NCBI GenBank assembly: GCA_013398175.1
Contig: VZRZ01006842.1
Location: forward strand, 876,213-940,212
DNA: 64,000 nucleotides
DNA from: Climacteris rufus
Taxonomy: Eukaryota; Chordata; Aves; Passeriformes; Climacteridae
Reading direction: 5' to 3'
The notes beneath the pieces are model-generated. The model searched no databases, was not told the DNA's origin, and worked only from the letters and a program-made list of their open reading frames with translations. A program made the translations under genes and the position numbers. This document shows positions 38,801 to 53,800 of the stretch, in pieces (position 1 is the stretch's first letter; each line of letters starts with the position of its first letter).

Positions 38801-41800
38801 ATGGACATTTCCTTTCACCAGTGTGATTGAGGGGAGGCTCTTTGTCTCCAATCCACAGTGATTTATAAGGTACATATATAATAAAGACGGGCAAGGCCCA
38901 AAGCACTTGTTCCTTGATCTCAACAGGTGTCTGTCTCTTTCTTTCGTATCGTTACTGCTACACCATCCAGCCTGGCCTTAGACACTTTTAGGGATGGGGC
39001 ATTCACAGCTTCTATGGGCAGCCTGTTTCTCCGCTGAGTTGTGTGCTTCAGATATGGGTTTTTGTTATGTTCATGGGTTTATATCTTGAGACAATCCTTC
39101 CTACACATATTGTAGGACCCTCAAGTAATTTCTGTAAAAGTAAAATGATGAATGTGGATATAACAGTGCAGATCATGTCTGCTTTTTTCTTGGACACATT
39201 TCCTGTTTCTGAGTGTTGTCATTGCTGATGTCATTTGAAGTGCACTGTCAGTCCTATTATTTATCTGTTAAGACGTGCTACAAATAATATAGATACCCCC
39301 TGAACCTACCTTGAAATTCTGCCTGCCCTTGGATAAGTCATCTGGGAAGATATCAGTACACTCTGAAAATGGAAGTTGAAGCTCAGAGAGAAAAAAGACT
39401 GAAAGCCTAAATGACATCTAAAACTATCTATTAGAGGTTGACCATATAAATGAGTCGAATGAAGCCTCAGCTCCTTGTATTTCTCTAAATTTTAAGTGAA
39501 TTGCAAAGATTGCGATTTGATAAAACATTATTGTTTAAGATTTAAGGCATTACAATGCTGTAAGGCTTACAAAATGTGTGTCACACCTAAAGAAAGTAAT
39601 ACTAGAGACTTTCTAGTAATGAATGTTAATATGTGAAAGTGGTATTGATAGTGAAATTTTTCATCTGTTCAGTCATGTATAATATAACTACAATCATTCT
39701 TGCTCAAGTGAAATAACACTTCTGGTTTTAGAAAAAAATTCTTACTTTATTGCCCAGAGAATTTTATGGTGCTTTTTATTATTAAATCCAGACCAATTTT
39801 ACCTAATGAGCATAACAAGAAAACTGTAGGAAATACCATTAATCTTTACAGACTTTTGTTAGTGTTCTCTCAGAAACTGAAATATTACAATCTAGCAGAA
39901 GAAAAGCCAGTTGTTGAGTCTTCATTTTTGTTAATCCAACTGATAAATTTATAAACAACATGGTAAATTTATAAATTCAAAATATTAAAGTCACTGGACA
40001 CTGACAAATTATTTTTGGCCAAATGACTGTATGTGTTAAAAAAGATAATGATGATAAGGATTCTGAAACAACAAGAAGTTACTGTTGAAAACAATATGAT
40101 AGCCATAAAATATTACTTCATGAAAATAGTGAAAAAATGGAGATTTAAATTTGAAACTATACATGCATTATTTTATCTGTAATGTATATTTTGAGAATTA
40201 GGCTCTTTTCAGAAAGAAAGACAGGCTTGCTGTGTTCCTCTGCTCATGTAAGGAGATGGAGGCTATTTACATGGCAGATATTCTCAAGAACATAACAAGT
40301 ATGACCTATTACTTGTAGAGGAACAAAAAGCAAAGTACCATCCACAAACCTTTTACTTTCTGCAACAAAATCTATGAAACAAAAACATTTCTGAGTTTTG
40401 TGGCAGAGTGACTGGGACCTGAAAATTTCACAGAATGAAAAATAACTCTGTTTATGGAACCTTCATCACACAGGAAAGCAAACGTATTTGTAGTAGTTAA
40501 ATATACCTCTGCACATGTTAGAAAACTCGAAATAACTTGTTCTTAGGTAAAATACATATGCAACACTATGTATCTAAAAGCATAAATATAGTGGTCTTGA
40601 AAGGCTGGAGTCTAAAGATCATCTTTTGCTGACACTAAGGTGAATAATTCTGGCCAGGTTGCAGTATAGACTGCAGAATCCAAATCAGTGTAATATTACT
40701 TTCTAAACAATCAACCTGGTAATTGGGTATTGATTATCAAGGCCAGAGTCCTTCATGGCCTTGCCTGCTTAAAATGGACATGAAATGTGACACATAAAAT
40801 GACTGAAGGTCTTGCGATGTTGTGACAACTGCTAGCAACATACCGAAAATTCTTCCTGAAACTTTAGGTTGTTGTTTGTGCAAAGCTCTTCAACATGTTG
40901 TAGGAAGGACTTCTTGCTTATTGGCCTGAAAGTAATGACAGAAGAATTAGAAACCCACAGGGAATGTCTTTGTCTTTCCTTTTATTTAAATGCAGTTTGT
41001 TAATAAACAGTGTTTTCCAGTTCAATGGAAACTGATACTTACAGGCAGAAAATTATATATTGTTTACAGCATGCTTATTTGATTTGGTTTTGGTCACTTA
41101 AAATAGAAACATTTTATCCACTTCTTGTTCCCCCACACAAAATTTTTAATGTTGCTAATATTAATAGTACTGTAGGTTATAATTATTTTTATAGGTAACA
41201 GCATTTCAAGGTGAGGTTTTGACATTAAAGTAAATTTGAAAACTTCCCATCACATTCTAAAGTACATAATACTTCTTTGTCACACAGAAAACATTTTATA
41301 CATTGCAAGGTTTTAGACAAATAAAATATTGCGGTGACCTCATTCTCATAATGACATGGTTTTTAAATCCTGAGGAGTTTAAATATCCCTGTATTACTTC
41401 CCAAGCTAAAACACAGACATGCAGGCTTCACCCCAGAGAGAGAGAAAGCATTTCTCCAGTTACCATGCAATTAGTCATGCTTTTATGATTTATACCCAGC
41501 TTGCAGTTTTTTTCTAATAAACATAGAGGAAGGAACCACACATTGAGACTCACCAATGAATACAACATAAAAATCTTTAATAAACTTACTTGATGGATTT
41601 TCTATAACTAAGTAACCTGTAACAGAGATTTTTGTTAAATATAACAAGCTAAGAGTTAACCAATATTGTTCAAGTTTATAGGTTCTAGATTAAATAAAAA
41701 GTAACTAAAGATTTGTTTCCCTTATGGATTCAAATTCAGATATCTTGGGTGATTGTCTTGATTAGTTTTATCTCAGCTATTGGCACATATTAATAACATG

Positions 41801-44800
41801 GTTACAGTTTCTGTCATTCTCTTTAGATCATTTTACAGTGCTCTGGGCTCATATGGCTCTGGGAAGCCCATATATACAGTACATCAGTGCATATACATTG
41901 ACAGCTTCCATTGTACATTATTTACCCAATATCATTCTTCTAAAGACCATTTCAGAGCAGAAGGATAGGATTAATCTGACTGAACACATACACCTACTTC
42001 TTAGTTAGTCACTCTAAATTGCTTTTAGAATCAATGAAGAGAAATAGGTGTAATTTCATCTCATTTTAACCAGATATCTAAAACAAGTCACAGATGAATC
42101 ATGCTATTGGTGTGCCTCTACAGAAACCATAGCTATGGTTGTTTTTCTAAAGATTTTGACAGTTAGTGTCCTGGTTTCATGTTCATTTTTCACATGTTCA
42201 CTGCTGTTTCTGTATATGACAATTTAGAAAATGGGATGGATTTAGAAACCAAATTTTGAGCACTCAGACTCACAAAGCTTGTCTAAAGGACCAAGTAAAA
42301 AAGTTTGAAATAATACAGTTTAAAAGACAATCTGTAAGTACATCTCTTATGTGTCTGTTCCTCCAAAAATCTTACGTTCTTACAGACAAATATTACAAAA
42401 AGTATTCTATAATACAAATGTCTACTGTACTGCTGTCATAATTTTAGTAGAAAAGAAAAAAAAGTCTTTAAAAATAGTTGATTTATGAACTATTTATGAA
42501 TTTTTCTTTATTTAAATTTTAATTGAGATAAAATGAGATTAATACAAATGTTGGATAATTTATTACTAAGCATCAGAGAAGTTAATTTCAAAGCTACTAA
42601 GGATGCCTTTGTGGTACATACTTTGTTAGAACAGTTATCTTCAAACAAAGCAAACTGGCTATGAAAGCCTCTCTGGATCAGTCTCACTGGAGTTCGGAGT
42701 GTAAGTATTCACAGAGATAGGCTTAAACTAAAAGTGCTTGCTTTTAGTGAAGGGCAGCTTCAGAGTGAAAAAGAAGGCAATAAGATAACAAAGCATGCAA
42801 CTCTATTTATTCAGAATGTTTAGACATATAATTTGTGCTTATTGTATCACGTAAGTGGTTTGCATTATGTGGCAGATGAAACTACCTTCTAGTAATATTG
42901 GTAACATTATAGAACTAAAGTTTCTTAATGAAAGAGGATTTTTAATAGCAGTATTGATGTACTGCATAAATATATATTTGTATTTGAGCAGAACATAAAC
43001 TTTTTTGTAGGCTTTTTTATTTTCCAGAACAAAATTATAAGCAGTCTTTGAAAGGAAATTACACTAATTTTTCCTTCTAATTCACCTATCTTCACCATAG
43101 AACAAGAGACAAAAGTCATGTCCCAGTTAGAATCCCAGTAATTTTTTTGAATACAGTTTGCCCTCCTCTCAAATTTTTAGTGATGAGGGGCTTACTGCAC
43201 ATCATGTGCAATAAGAAAATGCAGCTTGGTCATTAGGGAATAAAAATTATTTCTATGCTGTACATAAGCAATCCAGATATGCCATTTAGTGCTTCAGTGC
43301 TGAAGGTACATAGATCCAACAGCAAAACACATAGGAGACAAGCAGCACCATTAACCCCATCTTACTCAACAAGATTTCCTTTTTCTACTTCAAACAGGGA
43401 AGTAAAGCATTGAAATAGCTCAGGAAATTAACTAAACATTTAAAGTTGCCTATGTTGCTTTCTAGTTCATTTTTAATAACAGGTTATTTTTTAAAGGCAA
43501 AATAATATATTATCTTTCACAAGCAGTATATATTTTTTTAAGAAGCAAGACATCTATGGATTGACACTTTAACCTGTCTGTGGGAGCTTAAGTGAAGAAC
43601 TTGATTTTTAGAACTACTGAACTCGATTTTTAGAACTACTGAACTCTCACACTTCTGTTAGTAGCAAGTGCACATAGCAGTGGCTTGGCAGCTCAGAAAA
43701 TAAGACAGTTTAAATGCTTACATGCAAATAATGTCTAACTTGTCTAACTGTGGCAAAGGTAAGCATCTTCAGAAGGGATGAATTTTGTGTTGTCGCTAAA
43801 GACTTCCAGCAATGATCAGTTTCAGCATTCTTAGGCTTAAAAAAATAGTACCTTTCTGTGTCTCTTGGCTTGGAACACGTAGTAATAATCTTATACGATT
43901 TAATCAATATGACATATCTGTAATCTTGTCCTCCATATTTCCCAGTTTTCCCAGTTTTGTACAAAACATAAAAATATAGATATCTTTAGATCTTGATAAG
44001 CACAATATAGAAGCAAAGCATGAAGTTGAAAATTGTCCTATTTCAGCTGGACATTCCAGATTCCCACTTGTCTGACTTTGAAAGGAGGAAAGAAAAACAT
44101 TCTCTAAGATAAAGAATGTTTTATTGCCTTAAATCTGATTTTCTTTTAAAACAGTGTATTGTTTCATGTGTGGGGGTTTTTTTGAAGACTATCGAAAATC
44201 TGAATCCCACTCAGATTACTTATGATAGAGCTAGAAAGAAGCCATTTATTTGTGTTGGCAGTGATAACTGAAGACATATTGTCACACAGACTCAGCTTTC
44301 TTTCTGGGTCAATCATCTGAAATCCACCGGGAATTAAAACTTCATCCAACCAGAAAACAACAGAAATTACTATGTAGTCAAAAGGCTTAACTCATAAGCA
44401 CCACTGACACTTCCTAGGACCAACAGAGGAACTAATTTTTAACAAGTTAATTGAAAGCAATATGGAGCTTAACCCTTCTACATATTAAAGGCCTAAGGAA
44501 AGAGAACACATGGTCATTTCTTACATTGTACCAGGACACATAAATTCTTAAACCTTGTTCTCCTGAGATACAAACTTCAGGAAGCCAATTTTTAATAGCT
44601 GATTCCTTAAAGGGAAACTTGTTGAAGAAAAAGGCAAGGCAGAAGCCATGCCTATCCCTACTCAAAGGAAGGCAGGTCTGTCTACAAGAAGAAATAGGCT
44701 GGTCTGTAGAAATTAATATGTGTGCAAATTTGTTACCTCAAATATAGACACCTATTGAATGCACAGTATATAGGAAGGATAAGATCAGAAAATAATTTTC

Positions 44801-47800
44801 TATAGAGTACTTTTCCATAAGGAGTTCTAGTTACTTGGTATTTGCAAGGGCTACAGTGTCGGTAATGCAGAAATATATATTCTGACTCTGTTTTCTTGAC
44901 AAACTCTCTCACATAGAATGAAAGAAAAAACTCAAAGGATCGACCACAAGGTGCAGCTTCTCAAGGAAAGATTTTTAAAAACCAGGGATCTACGTGGTTT
45001 TATCCTTGTGCAGAAATCACTGCAAAAGTAGGGTGCCAGAGAGGTTGTCTCCTAGATAAGCACCTGGAACAGTGAAGAGTTACTTGTCTCTCACCAAACC
45101 TAGTTCACCCTGAAAATTTAGGGAGAGAATCTATTCACAGAAGATTAGTGTCTGCTTTGAAAAGTGGCTTGGCAAACCCCGTGGACAATTTGTAAAAGGC
45201 AAGTAATGAGAGCACCCAGTATATGTTTATTTAGTGTTCTTAATAAAACGGTGTTTAATCCAGTTTAGATTGATGGGCTATATATGTTTTGAACAAGGTT
45301 GTTTTTTACTGTTATTAGTCATTTCACACCATCTCCACCACCATGGAGTGCAACATATGTCCCAAACATTCAAAGTTAGCATTTTGGATTCATAAAAATC
45401 TCATTTTCTGCTGGTTTCAGTAGGACTTAATTCCTTGCATACCCTCTGAAACTACATCCAATTGATTAATTGCTTAATGAAGACCTGTTGTGACAGAGTG
45501 TATATGTACTAGCTAGTATTAGTAATTTTAGACACTGAAGTTTGTCTAGTAAATTTTTTTATGATGACCATTATGTTAAAAGACTACTACTGGGAACTGG
45601 GATTTTCCATTTATTTCCTGGTTTAAAAAAAAAATTGTCACCCCAAAAAATGTTTCAAAATTGTCAAAACGGGGTGTGTGTCACTTTTAAATTTCTCTTC
45701 TTCTACCCAAACTGACTTTTGTAATGCAAAATACTTCATATTAAAGAAGTTATAAAAATTTGTGAAAGATGAAGATTTTTATTAACTTATCCTGAATATT
45801 TGCTGAACTTCAAGCTGTTGAATTTTTAATCTAAGAATGATAAAAAATATTTGCAGCCATATTCATACAGAGCAGAAAAATCTTTTTCTACTTCATTGTA
45901 TTTCTCATGTGATACCAGCTGCAAAATTTTTCTGAGAATATGAGCAAAGATCATAAGCCACAATCCACCAAGTATGAGAGAATGTCTGAAGAGACAATGC
46001 ATGAGAGAGAGTCAAGAAGGATCTTGTGGAGCAGGCTAGAGTATTTTGATTCTGTGGATGACCTGTGTCAGCTGCAAGTGCATGCCTTTTTTAATTTACA
46101 GTAGCTACCATGATAAAAAATACACTGTCAGAAAAATGACAAAAAACGCAGATTCCAAAATATCCCCTTCAAATGAGCACTGAATGGGATGATTAGCAGG
46201 TAGATGAAAAAAATCTATATTGTTCTTTTATCACCTAGGATTTTCACACAAACTCCCCATCACCTTTTCAGGATAGGAAACTGGACCAGATTTCAGTTGA
46301 TTTACTGCTATCCGAGAAATACAAATATGACAGTCTGTTAAAGGTGTCTGCCCATCTCTGCCTTCCTTATGCACTTAGAAGATGATACAAACTGAAACAC
46401 AGCAAGCTTTGCAAACACAGAAAGCTTTGCAAACACAGTTGAGATAGCTGCCTAAATGCAGACAGTGTAGGTTGCGCAGATGCAGTGATGCCCATTCCAA
46501 ATGCATGGGAAATTTGTGACGGTTATACCGTAGGATCAACATGTAACACAATAATTTAACATGCTAACAGGTCACCGCTTTAACCACAAATCATGAGAAT
46601 GATAGGGTCAACACAAGAGGTGGGACTGTGATTGACTTCAACATAGCTGTTCCCCAATGGTAACATGTACAAAAGTTCTTTCATGGTGCAATTGTGGAAG
46701 TCTAAAAACAGGAAACAAAAATATTTCAGTCATTAGGTTTTCAGTAAGCTGTCTTGGTACTTGCTGCCATGCTTCTGCCAGCTCCTTGACATAACTCATC
46801 ATTACCAGGAAGGATGTACCTGTATTCAAGACAGCACTAGAGACACCTAAAATGTCTCTTTTGGTCATTGACATTACCAGAACAGATTATCACATATATT
46901 GAGAGATTCCTTTAAGCTTAAAAAAAATCAACATAGTAAACTAAAAAATTTTGAACAGATAAAGGATATCCTGCCGTCATTACTATATGTATGTTATCTC
47001 ATAGGGTCCCACAGGACATTTCCGTCTTCCACCTGAAAAGATGTCATGAATCTCTCCTGCAGAGCTCTCAATTAGTGCCTGCACTTCAAATTTCAACAAT
47101 TTCACATAGTATTTAACAAAGGACCTGGGCAAGGATCCTGCTGTAGCTTCAGTGCCATTACTGTTTGAAAAATAATAATCAAAAATTTTAACGGCTGCAT
47201 CATGTACCTCACTATGACAGAAGTAGAGTCTTTGCTTTTGGCCATTAAAGGAGGGGTGGAAGGAGAGAAAAAAAGATACAGATGGAAGGACATGACAAAC
47301 TGCAAACCAAAATGTGAGACTGCCTCATTAAAACAAGGGTGATGTAACTAAAACTGCTGAAGCACTGTTCAGTAAAGGCCTTGCTGTGCATAAATCACAT
47401 AATGAAGTGTACATAACTATGAAATATTATAGTTTGCAATTACCTTTTAGAGTTCGAGATTGTAAAAATTTAAACTTCACATAATTTAGACAGAAATGTG
47501 GCAGAATGGTATCTGCAAGCTGACAAAGGGTTTGACTATGTGGATATTTTGCTGAGATCGTAGGGGCGTAGTATGAAACAGCTGCAATATGAGTACAAAA
47601 GGTAGTTGAGGAAAAAAGAACATTTCTCTTGAGTATATACATTCTAACTGCCAAAGGAAAGAAACAACACGTTTCTCATGTCACATTTGCACTACCATTG
47701 TTTCAAGGATATGTTGTATATATCAGGGCTATATTGCCATATTGTGTTATAATTTTAATGTAAAAATTGCCCTGACTTATTTCAAAATAGTTGTGGAACC

Positions 47801-50800
47801 CTTATAACTTAACGTTAGGGACTAAAAATAAACATGATTGCATGATGACAAATAGCATTGTTTGCCATCAGAATAGCTTCAAAGATTGATATTTCATTTT
47901 GATTAACTATATCATTCAATATAATACAGTAACACACGGGTTAAGAGAACAGAATGGAACACACACCATGTTGCTTTAATAATACAAAAACTTACTGGAT
48001 GACAAATATCTCCTTGCGTCTAAAGAAAAATGAAGAATATCTGCAAGTAAAATCCATTAACACTTTAGTATATAAACAAAATTAGTACTATTCTTATTCA
48101 GCTAACAGTGTGGAAACAAGATAATTTTGAAGATCTATCAAGATCCTTTATTTGAGTCACAGTTATGGCAGTGTATTGGCAATGGTTCTGCCTTCAGAGC
48201 AAGCTTTCCACTGTTATTAGCAGGTCCTAAACACTGCTATCTGAACAAGTGCCCCGCACAGAACATACCCCAGCCACTATGTCAATGAGTTCCAGATGAT
48301 TCCCAGTATGTTTTCTCATCTGTTACAAGCAGCCTTTCTTGCGTGCTCTATTTGGAACAGGTTTGTACATGCAATCAACTTACTCTGTACCACACACAGA
48401 CATACACAAAAACCCAGGTCAACAGATACAAGCTTTCATCTTCCTGCTATTCCTAGGCTGCAACAGTAGGATATTTGACTACTAGGGCAAGACTGTTTTA
48501 GGCTTCTCATCTTTAAGGAGACTGCCTACCACAGTGTTTCATCTGTGACACAGCAGGGAAAATACAGGCAGTTGAAGAATGTTCACCAAACATTTCTAAC
48601 GCAGTTGGATGTCACATATTTTTGATAATCATCATTATATTAATTTGGTGAATAATACCTGTATATCTGGCAGTTAGAAAACAATTTTCCTTCTGATAAA
48701 TAGCTGTGACAAGATTTTTTGTCAGATACAAAATACGAATTGTTGCATGCACCTTAAAGGAGTAGAGGAGGAGAGCCAGTGTGCTGAGCTCCACAGAAAC
48801 ACAGATGTTATGCAAACCCCTTTGTTTAAAAAGATAAAAAAGCCTTCTAAATGTCAGTTAAACAATGACAGATGTATTCTTGAGTTAGTTGATTTGTTCT
48901 TGAACTAGTTGACAGGCACTTCTAGGAGTTGGGCTCTTTCAAAAAGCATATGTAATTTTGCAGCCTACACAAAAAAAATTTGGCCATTAAAAAACACTCA
49001 GAAATTCTGCATGTTTAAAATATGTAACCTTCTTTGGATAAGACAACTAAACAGGGATTTGCACTTAGATTTTTGTCTTGTTTAAAAAGAGCTTAAGATT
49101 AAGTGATTTTCTAAAGGCTAGTGAGAAGTGTCTTGAGGATGGAGATCATTCTTTGAAAAAGGATCTCAGTGACCTGTGTAAATAAGAACAGCACAAACAC
49201 TTCCAAACAAGCAAAGGTCAGAAAGGGGTCATGGCTACAGACCCTTTGGACTACTGTTTTGCCTAAGGAGTATGCTTACCGTGTAAATCTCTCATCCTTC
49301 AGCTCCAGGTCTGCCACTGTGATCAGCTGATCCAGTTTGAATTTAGTGTCAATAATTTCAGCATCTCGTGGGGAGTACGTGCCTCCCTCTTTTTGCTTTT
49401 GCCGAATTCTAAACAGAAAATTATAGTGAAAAAATAAACATGCAAAAGTTTAAGGACATGTGTCTCTACTTTGATTTAACTGGCTGAAACTGAAAAATGG
49501 TTGACAAAATTCCTTCTTTGACCTTTATTCTTTTTTCCATTATAACAATATAATTTAGTCAAATACTGCAGTTATGTTGTCTAAAATTCAGAAGAAGGAA
49601 TCTAGGTGCTTTATCATTCTATTTTTCCTACAAAAATTCTTTGGTAATGCCTGAATAATGCAGCTGAGTGAGAACAGAACTGATGAGTGATCAAACTAGT
49701 ACCTCTGTGAAGTAACCAGCCTGCTTCTTTACATGGGTGTTTTGTTCACAGTTTGAATTAAAATTTAACTTCTCTTCTACGTGTGACACTTCAATGTATT
49801 TAACTGATAAATTTATTAGGAAGAGAGGAAATAGAATTTAGAGTATTTACTTCATATCCAGCTGTAAATAGTATTAGCCATCAAGATAGCTACAACCAGC
49901 TGACACTGATCTGTCAATAGAGAAGTGGCTCTGAAAGATTAAGATAAGCCACCATTCAAATTTACCCTCTGGAGAATCTGGATTTTCTTCTTCATCATGG
50001 AGGTTACCCTCACTAGACTAAATACTTTGTGAGTCTCTCCTTAAGTTTCTACATAAAAATTAAAAAAAAACTCAACCAAAAATCAACACATTTTGAAAGA
50101 AAGATTGGTTCAATTTATAGGACTGTTTCAACTCTTCTTTAAACCATTTTTTAGTGTTTTCAAACATGCTATGGAAAGGATACATATATCTCACCTTGCA
50201 AAGGCATATACTGCAGCCACCAATAGAACAACTGAAAGTATACACAAGGTAACAGCAAGGATAACTTCTACAGGTCTTCCTGTAAGTCCTTCACCTGCAA
50301 CAGAAAGTGGAAAGCTAATATATCGTAGATTCTTCAGAATTTTTAAATTTCTGACTGTATGAAATAAGGGATTTATGAGAGACAGACACTTTGTGTTTCT
50401 GTACAACTGCATATATTTTGTGTTAGTGGAAGAGCAGCTTCAGAAAGAAAAATCCAACAAAGCCAGAAATAGTTTGTGTAGGGATTCCTAAGCATTTCTG
50501 ATCTATGCAATACATAATTTTAATACAGCTATATGTGCAGCCATTCCCTGGTGCTTTTCAGTTTTTTCTGATAAACAGGTTAATGTCAATCTATACTGCA
50601 ATAACATCAGTCTGACCATTGGCCTGAGTTCAGCTCCTGCTTCAGTCTCTGTGCAGCCAAGAAGAGAGGAGGACTACTACAACTCCTGAAGCGGAAAAGG
50701 AAGAACACAACTCTAAAGCAATGAGAATTGCAGCTGCCACTCACAGACACAAAATAAAACATACTGTTTTTAGAGATATTCTAAGGGTGCTGAAGGAACC

Positions 50801-53800
50801 CAACTAGTGATCAGGTCTGAACTTTCTGGATTAATCTGCCTCACTGACCATTAACTCCTGCTCCTTGTTTATGTGAGAATTGGTGATATTGTTAGGAATA
50901 TCCACCAGTAGGTCAAAAATAATCATGAAGGCCTCTATGACAGAACAGTAAAGGTGTTGATATTCTAATCCGTCCTCCAAGGTGAGAAAGAAAGCTCATT
51001 CAGAAAGTGATAAACTACTTAGATTAGTAGTTTCTAGGCCTCTTTCTGATCCTCATTAGTGCTAAATTTCTGAGATTTGTTTACTTTCCCACCCTTCTAG
51101 TAAACCTGTATCTATAATAACTCACCCTCTTTTTCCTTTAGGAAACAGTGAAAATAAGAAGAGCAAGGGAATACTACTGCTGGTATTGTTCACTTATGCT
51201 GATATTCACCTCCACTTGCTGTTCCACTGTAGAAAACCTAGCTCCTGTTTAGCCTCAAGAAGAAAATGTACTGCTTCCTGCCATATGAAACTATTTTCTG
51301 GTGACAGGACAATATCCTCCCAAGGACACACTGGGAAATGCCACTGTCTTGACTTTGTTTCTCTCCAAAGGCTGTGATTTTTGGCTTAGAAAATACATTG
51401 CAGATTATATGGGCTGATGTACATGAGAGACTGTGGTTAAAACCCCAAATTATCCCAATTTATCTGAAGAAATTGCTTTAAAACTGTGGGAGGAAATTTT
51501 GTAAGATCAAGTGTGTGGTTCTACATGTAGGCAGGAATAGTCATCTTCAGTAATGCAGCATAGTAAACAATAGGTTAGGTAGAAATTTATCACAAGAAAG
51601 TGTGATGTTATTGTAGACTAACACCAACATGAATAAACAATATCATGTCTGTATGAAGTGACAGACAACAGAACTTAGTATTGCTTACAAAACACCTAAA
51701 TAATTCTTCCACTGCATTAATAAAATTATAGATGCAACTGAACACTACAAGATAAGAAAAAAAATTAATTTCAGCAAAAGAGAACACAAAAGCAAGTATA
51801 TACAAAAATTTTTCAATGAGAAAATGAATGAAAAAGTACCTGCCATTCACTTATCACTGTGATAGGGCAAAAATGTTAGCAATGTGGAAGAACTGAAGAA
51901 TATCAAGAGGAACCTCTACAACAGTTCTATTTCACACTGAACAGTGAAGTCCATGCTAAAATGTAAAATTAATGTCAATCCAAACCACACAGATGGTATT
52001 TAAAAAACAATGTTGGCAGAATACCAATCTAGAATTAAACCCCCACATTTTCTCCTACTTCTTTGCAACAGGGGAGGACTACACATCTCTGTACATATAT
52101 CTGTAGAGATGATCATGGGCAAGGGAAAAGAGGCTAAATAGAAAATATCACAATGTAAAATTCTGAAGTGCTGCACTCAATACATGATGATAACAAACTG
52201 CAATAATAGAATATCGTAAGGTCGGTGTCTATGCAAAAGACAGTGTCAGGTAACCCCATTTTGAGTATTTCCTATCTCATCTGCTTTACATTTCACACAG
52301 AAAAATTACGCTTACACAGGACTACCAGTTGTCCCACACTGATTTGCAGAACTAGCCATCAGAGTTTACAAAAAGGTTACAAGCTGCCTTGATGTATTAC
52401 AAGTTTAAACAGTATTTATCACCACATCTTAATTATCTCATGGAAAAATCCTGACCTTTCATTGTAGTATGGACATTAACTTTGTAGTGACAGTCATGGG
52501 TTATGAGGAGGAAAATCCACCTCTCTGGTTCAAGAAGAAGGTTGTGGTACCCCAAATATGGTTGGAGTTAAAATGTATTAAATGTATTAAAATGTCTCTT
52601 TTACTATAATTAAAAAACATTATTGCAGCTGTATATTCCCATAATTTCTGCTGCAGTGTTCCCATCAAAATCCCTACTGCTTAACAAGAGCATGTGACAT
52701 CTGTCATAGAGTGCTCTCTCAAGGTTTTCCATAATTTTTTGCGCTTCAAATGTGATATTAAATTGCAGCAACAGAAGGTGAACTTTCCAATTTTCCAGAT
52801 CAAAGACCTACATATTCTATCAGTAAATTTAGAACTAGATTAATGTAGCGTTCTTTAAAATGTTTTGAATACCTCTGCCAAAATTCAAATTAGTGTTTTA
52901 TCTAATAAAATGAAAGTTTAATGTTGGAAAAACACAAATTTCCGTGATTATTATGAAAGAAACTAATTGATTTAAAATCAAATTGCAATTCTGATTTCAG
53001 GCAGCATAAATTTCTCCTGGAGAGAAGCTGATGTTATGAGTGCAGCAGAAGTAATTGGGTCACAAATATTTATAAAAGCTGACTTTTGTGCATGTTTTCT
53101 GAGTGACATTCCTAGAGCCGGCCAGAAGTTCCTGTAACCAAAGCGTGTTCTATAAGGAAACACATGGGCAAGATTCCTGATGTTATGTGTCTCAAGAGAG
53201 TGCTGTATCTTCAAGAATATTCAACTGCATACCTGCATCACTTGTGATAAACTGATGTTGATTTCACAGCACTTGTAAGAAAGCATGCAAAGAACTTTTG
53301 ATTTTCTATTCCACGTAAGTTGTATAGGCTGTGAAATTTAAAAGCTAAGGCCAGTCAAGAGTATGCTGTAGCCTGATCTTAAAAAGCAGTGCTTGATGTT
53401 AAATTTTAGCACAGAAGGCATTGGATGGGTATGAGGAGACATGACTATCTAAGGAATTTATCCCTTGTTTTGTGTGTTTCTCTATTGCATTTTATTCTGC
53501 ATACAAACAGATTTTGCTTATTTATCACGTACAAGGTAGAAAGTATCACAAGTTTTCAGTAACAATAAATAAGCAAGGGAATTGCACTACCTGCCTGCCA
53601 CTAACTATTGCAGATTTTTCTGTTAGAAAGGAGAAAGTTGCCCAGAGGACAGGATACAGTTGGGCTCATTTCCAGTAGACTTGTTTTACCTGACTGGGCA
53701 CACTATCTTTCCCTTATAGGGAAAAATACTTGCTTAGAACTTTTGAACTCAGAACATATAAAGACTACTTTTACATTGCACTTTCTAAAGCATTCAGGGA

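Larger units (their letters stand above)
36185..40843 (-). other. PTPRQ intron holding a nested CR1/LTR pair
   Basis: Contains the CR1 at 38550-39040 with its LTR insertion. The segment 36520-36740 is denser in homeodomain- and SOX-like words (TTTAATTAAG, GGCAATTAGC, CTATTGTTCATG) than its surroundings. No exon found. Confidence 0.5.
41617..47995 (-). other. PTPRQ intron between the two short exons
   Basis: 6.4 kb AT-rich. Holds two tiny exact tandem duplications (43603-43646 and 46404-46438) and several 60-85 codon frames of chance type, such as one at 44164-44349 on the minus strand that starts LDEVLIPGG. No repeat family recognised. Confidence 0.5.

Noticed and set aside
44164..44349. Minus-strand frame reading LDEVLIPGGFQMIDPERK
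   Set aside because: Begins at TTG rather than ATG, sits in an intron and has no recognised relative; consistent with chance.
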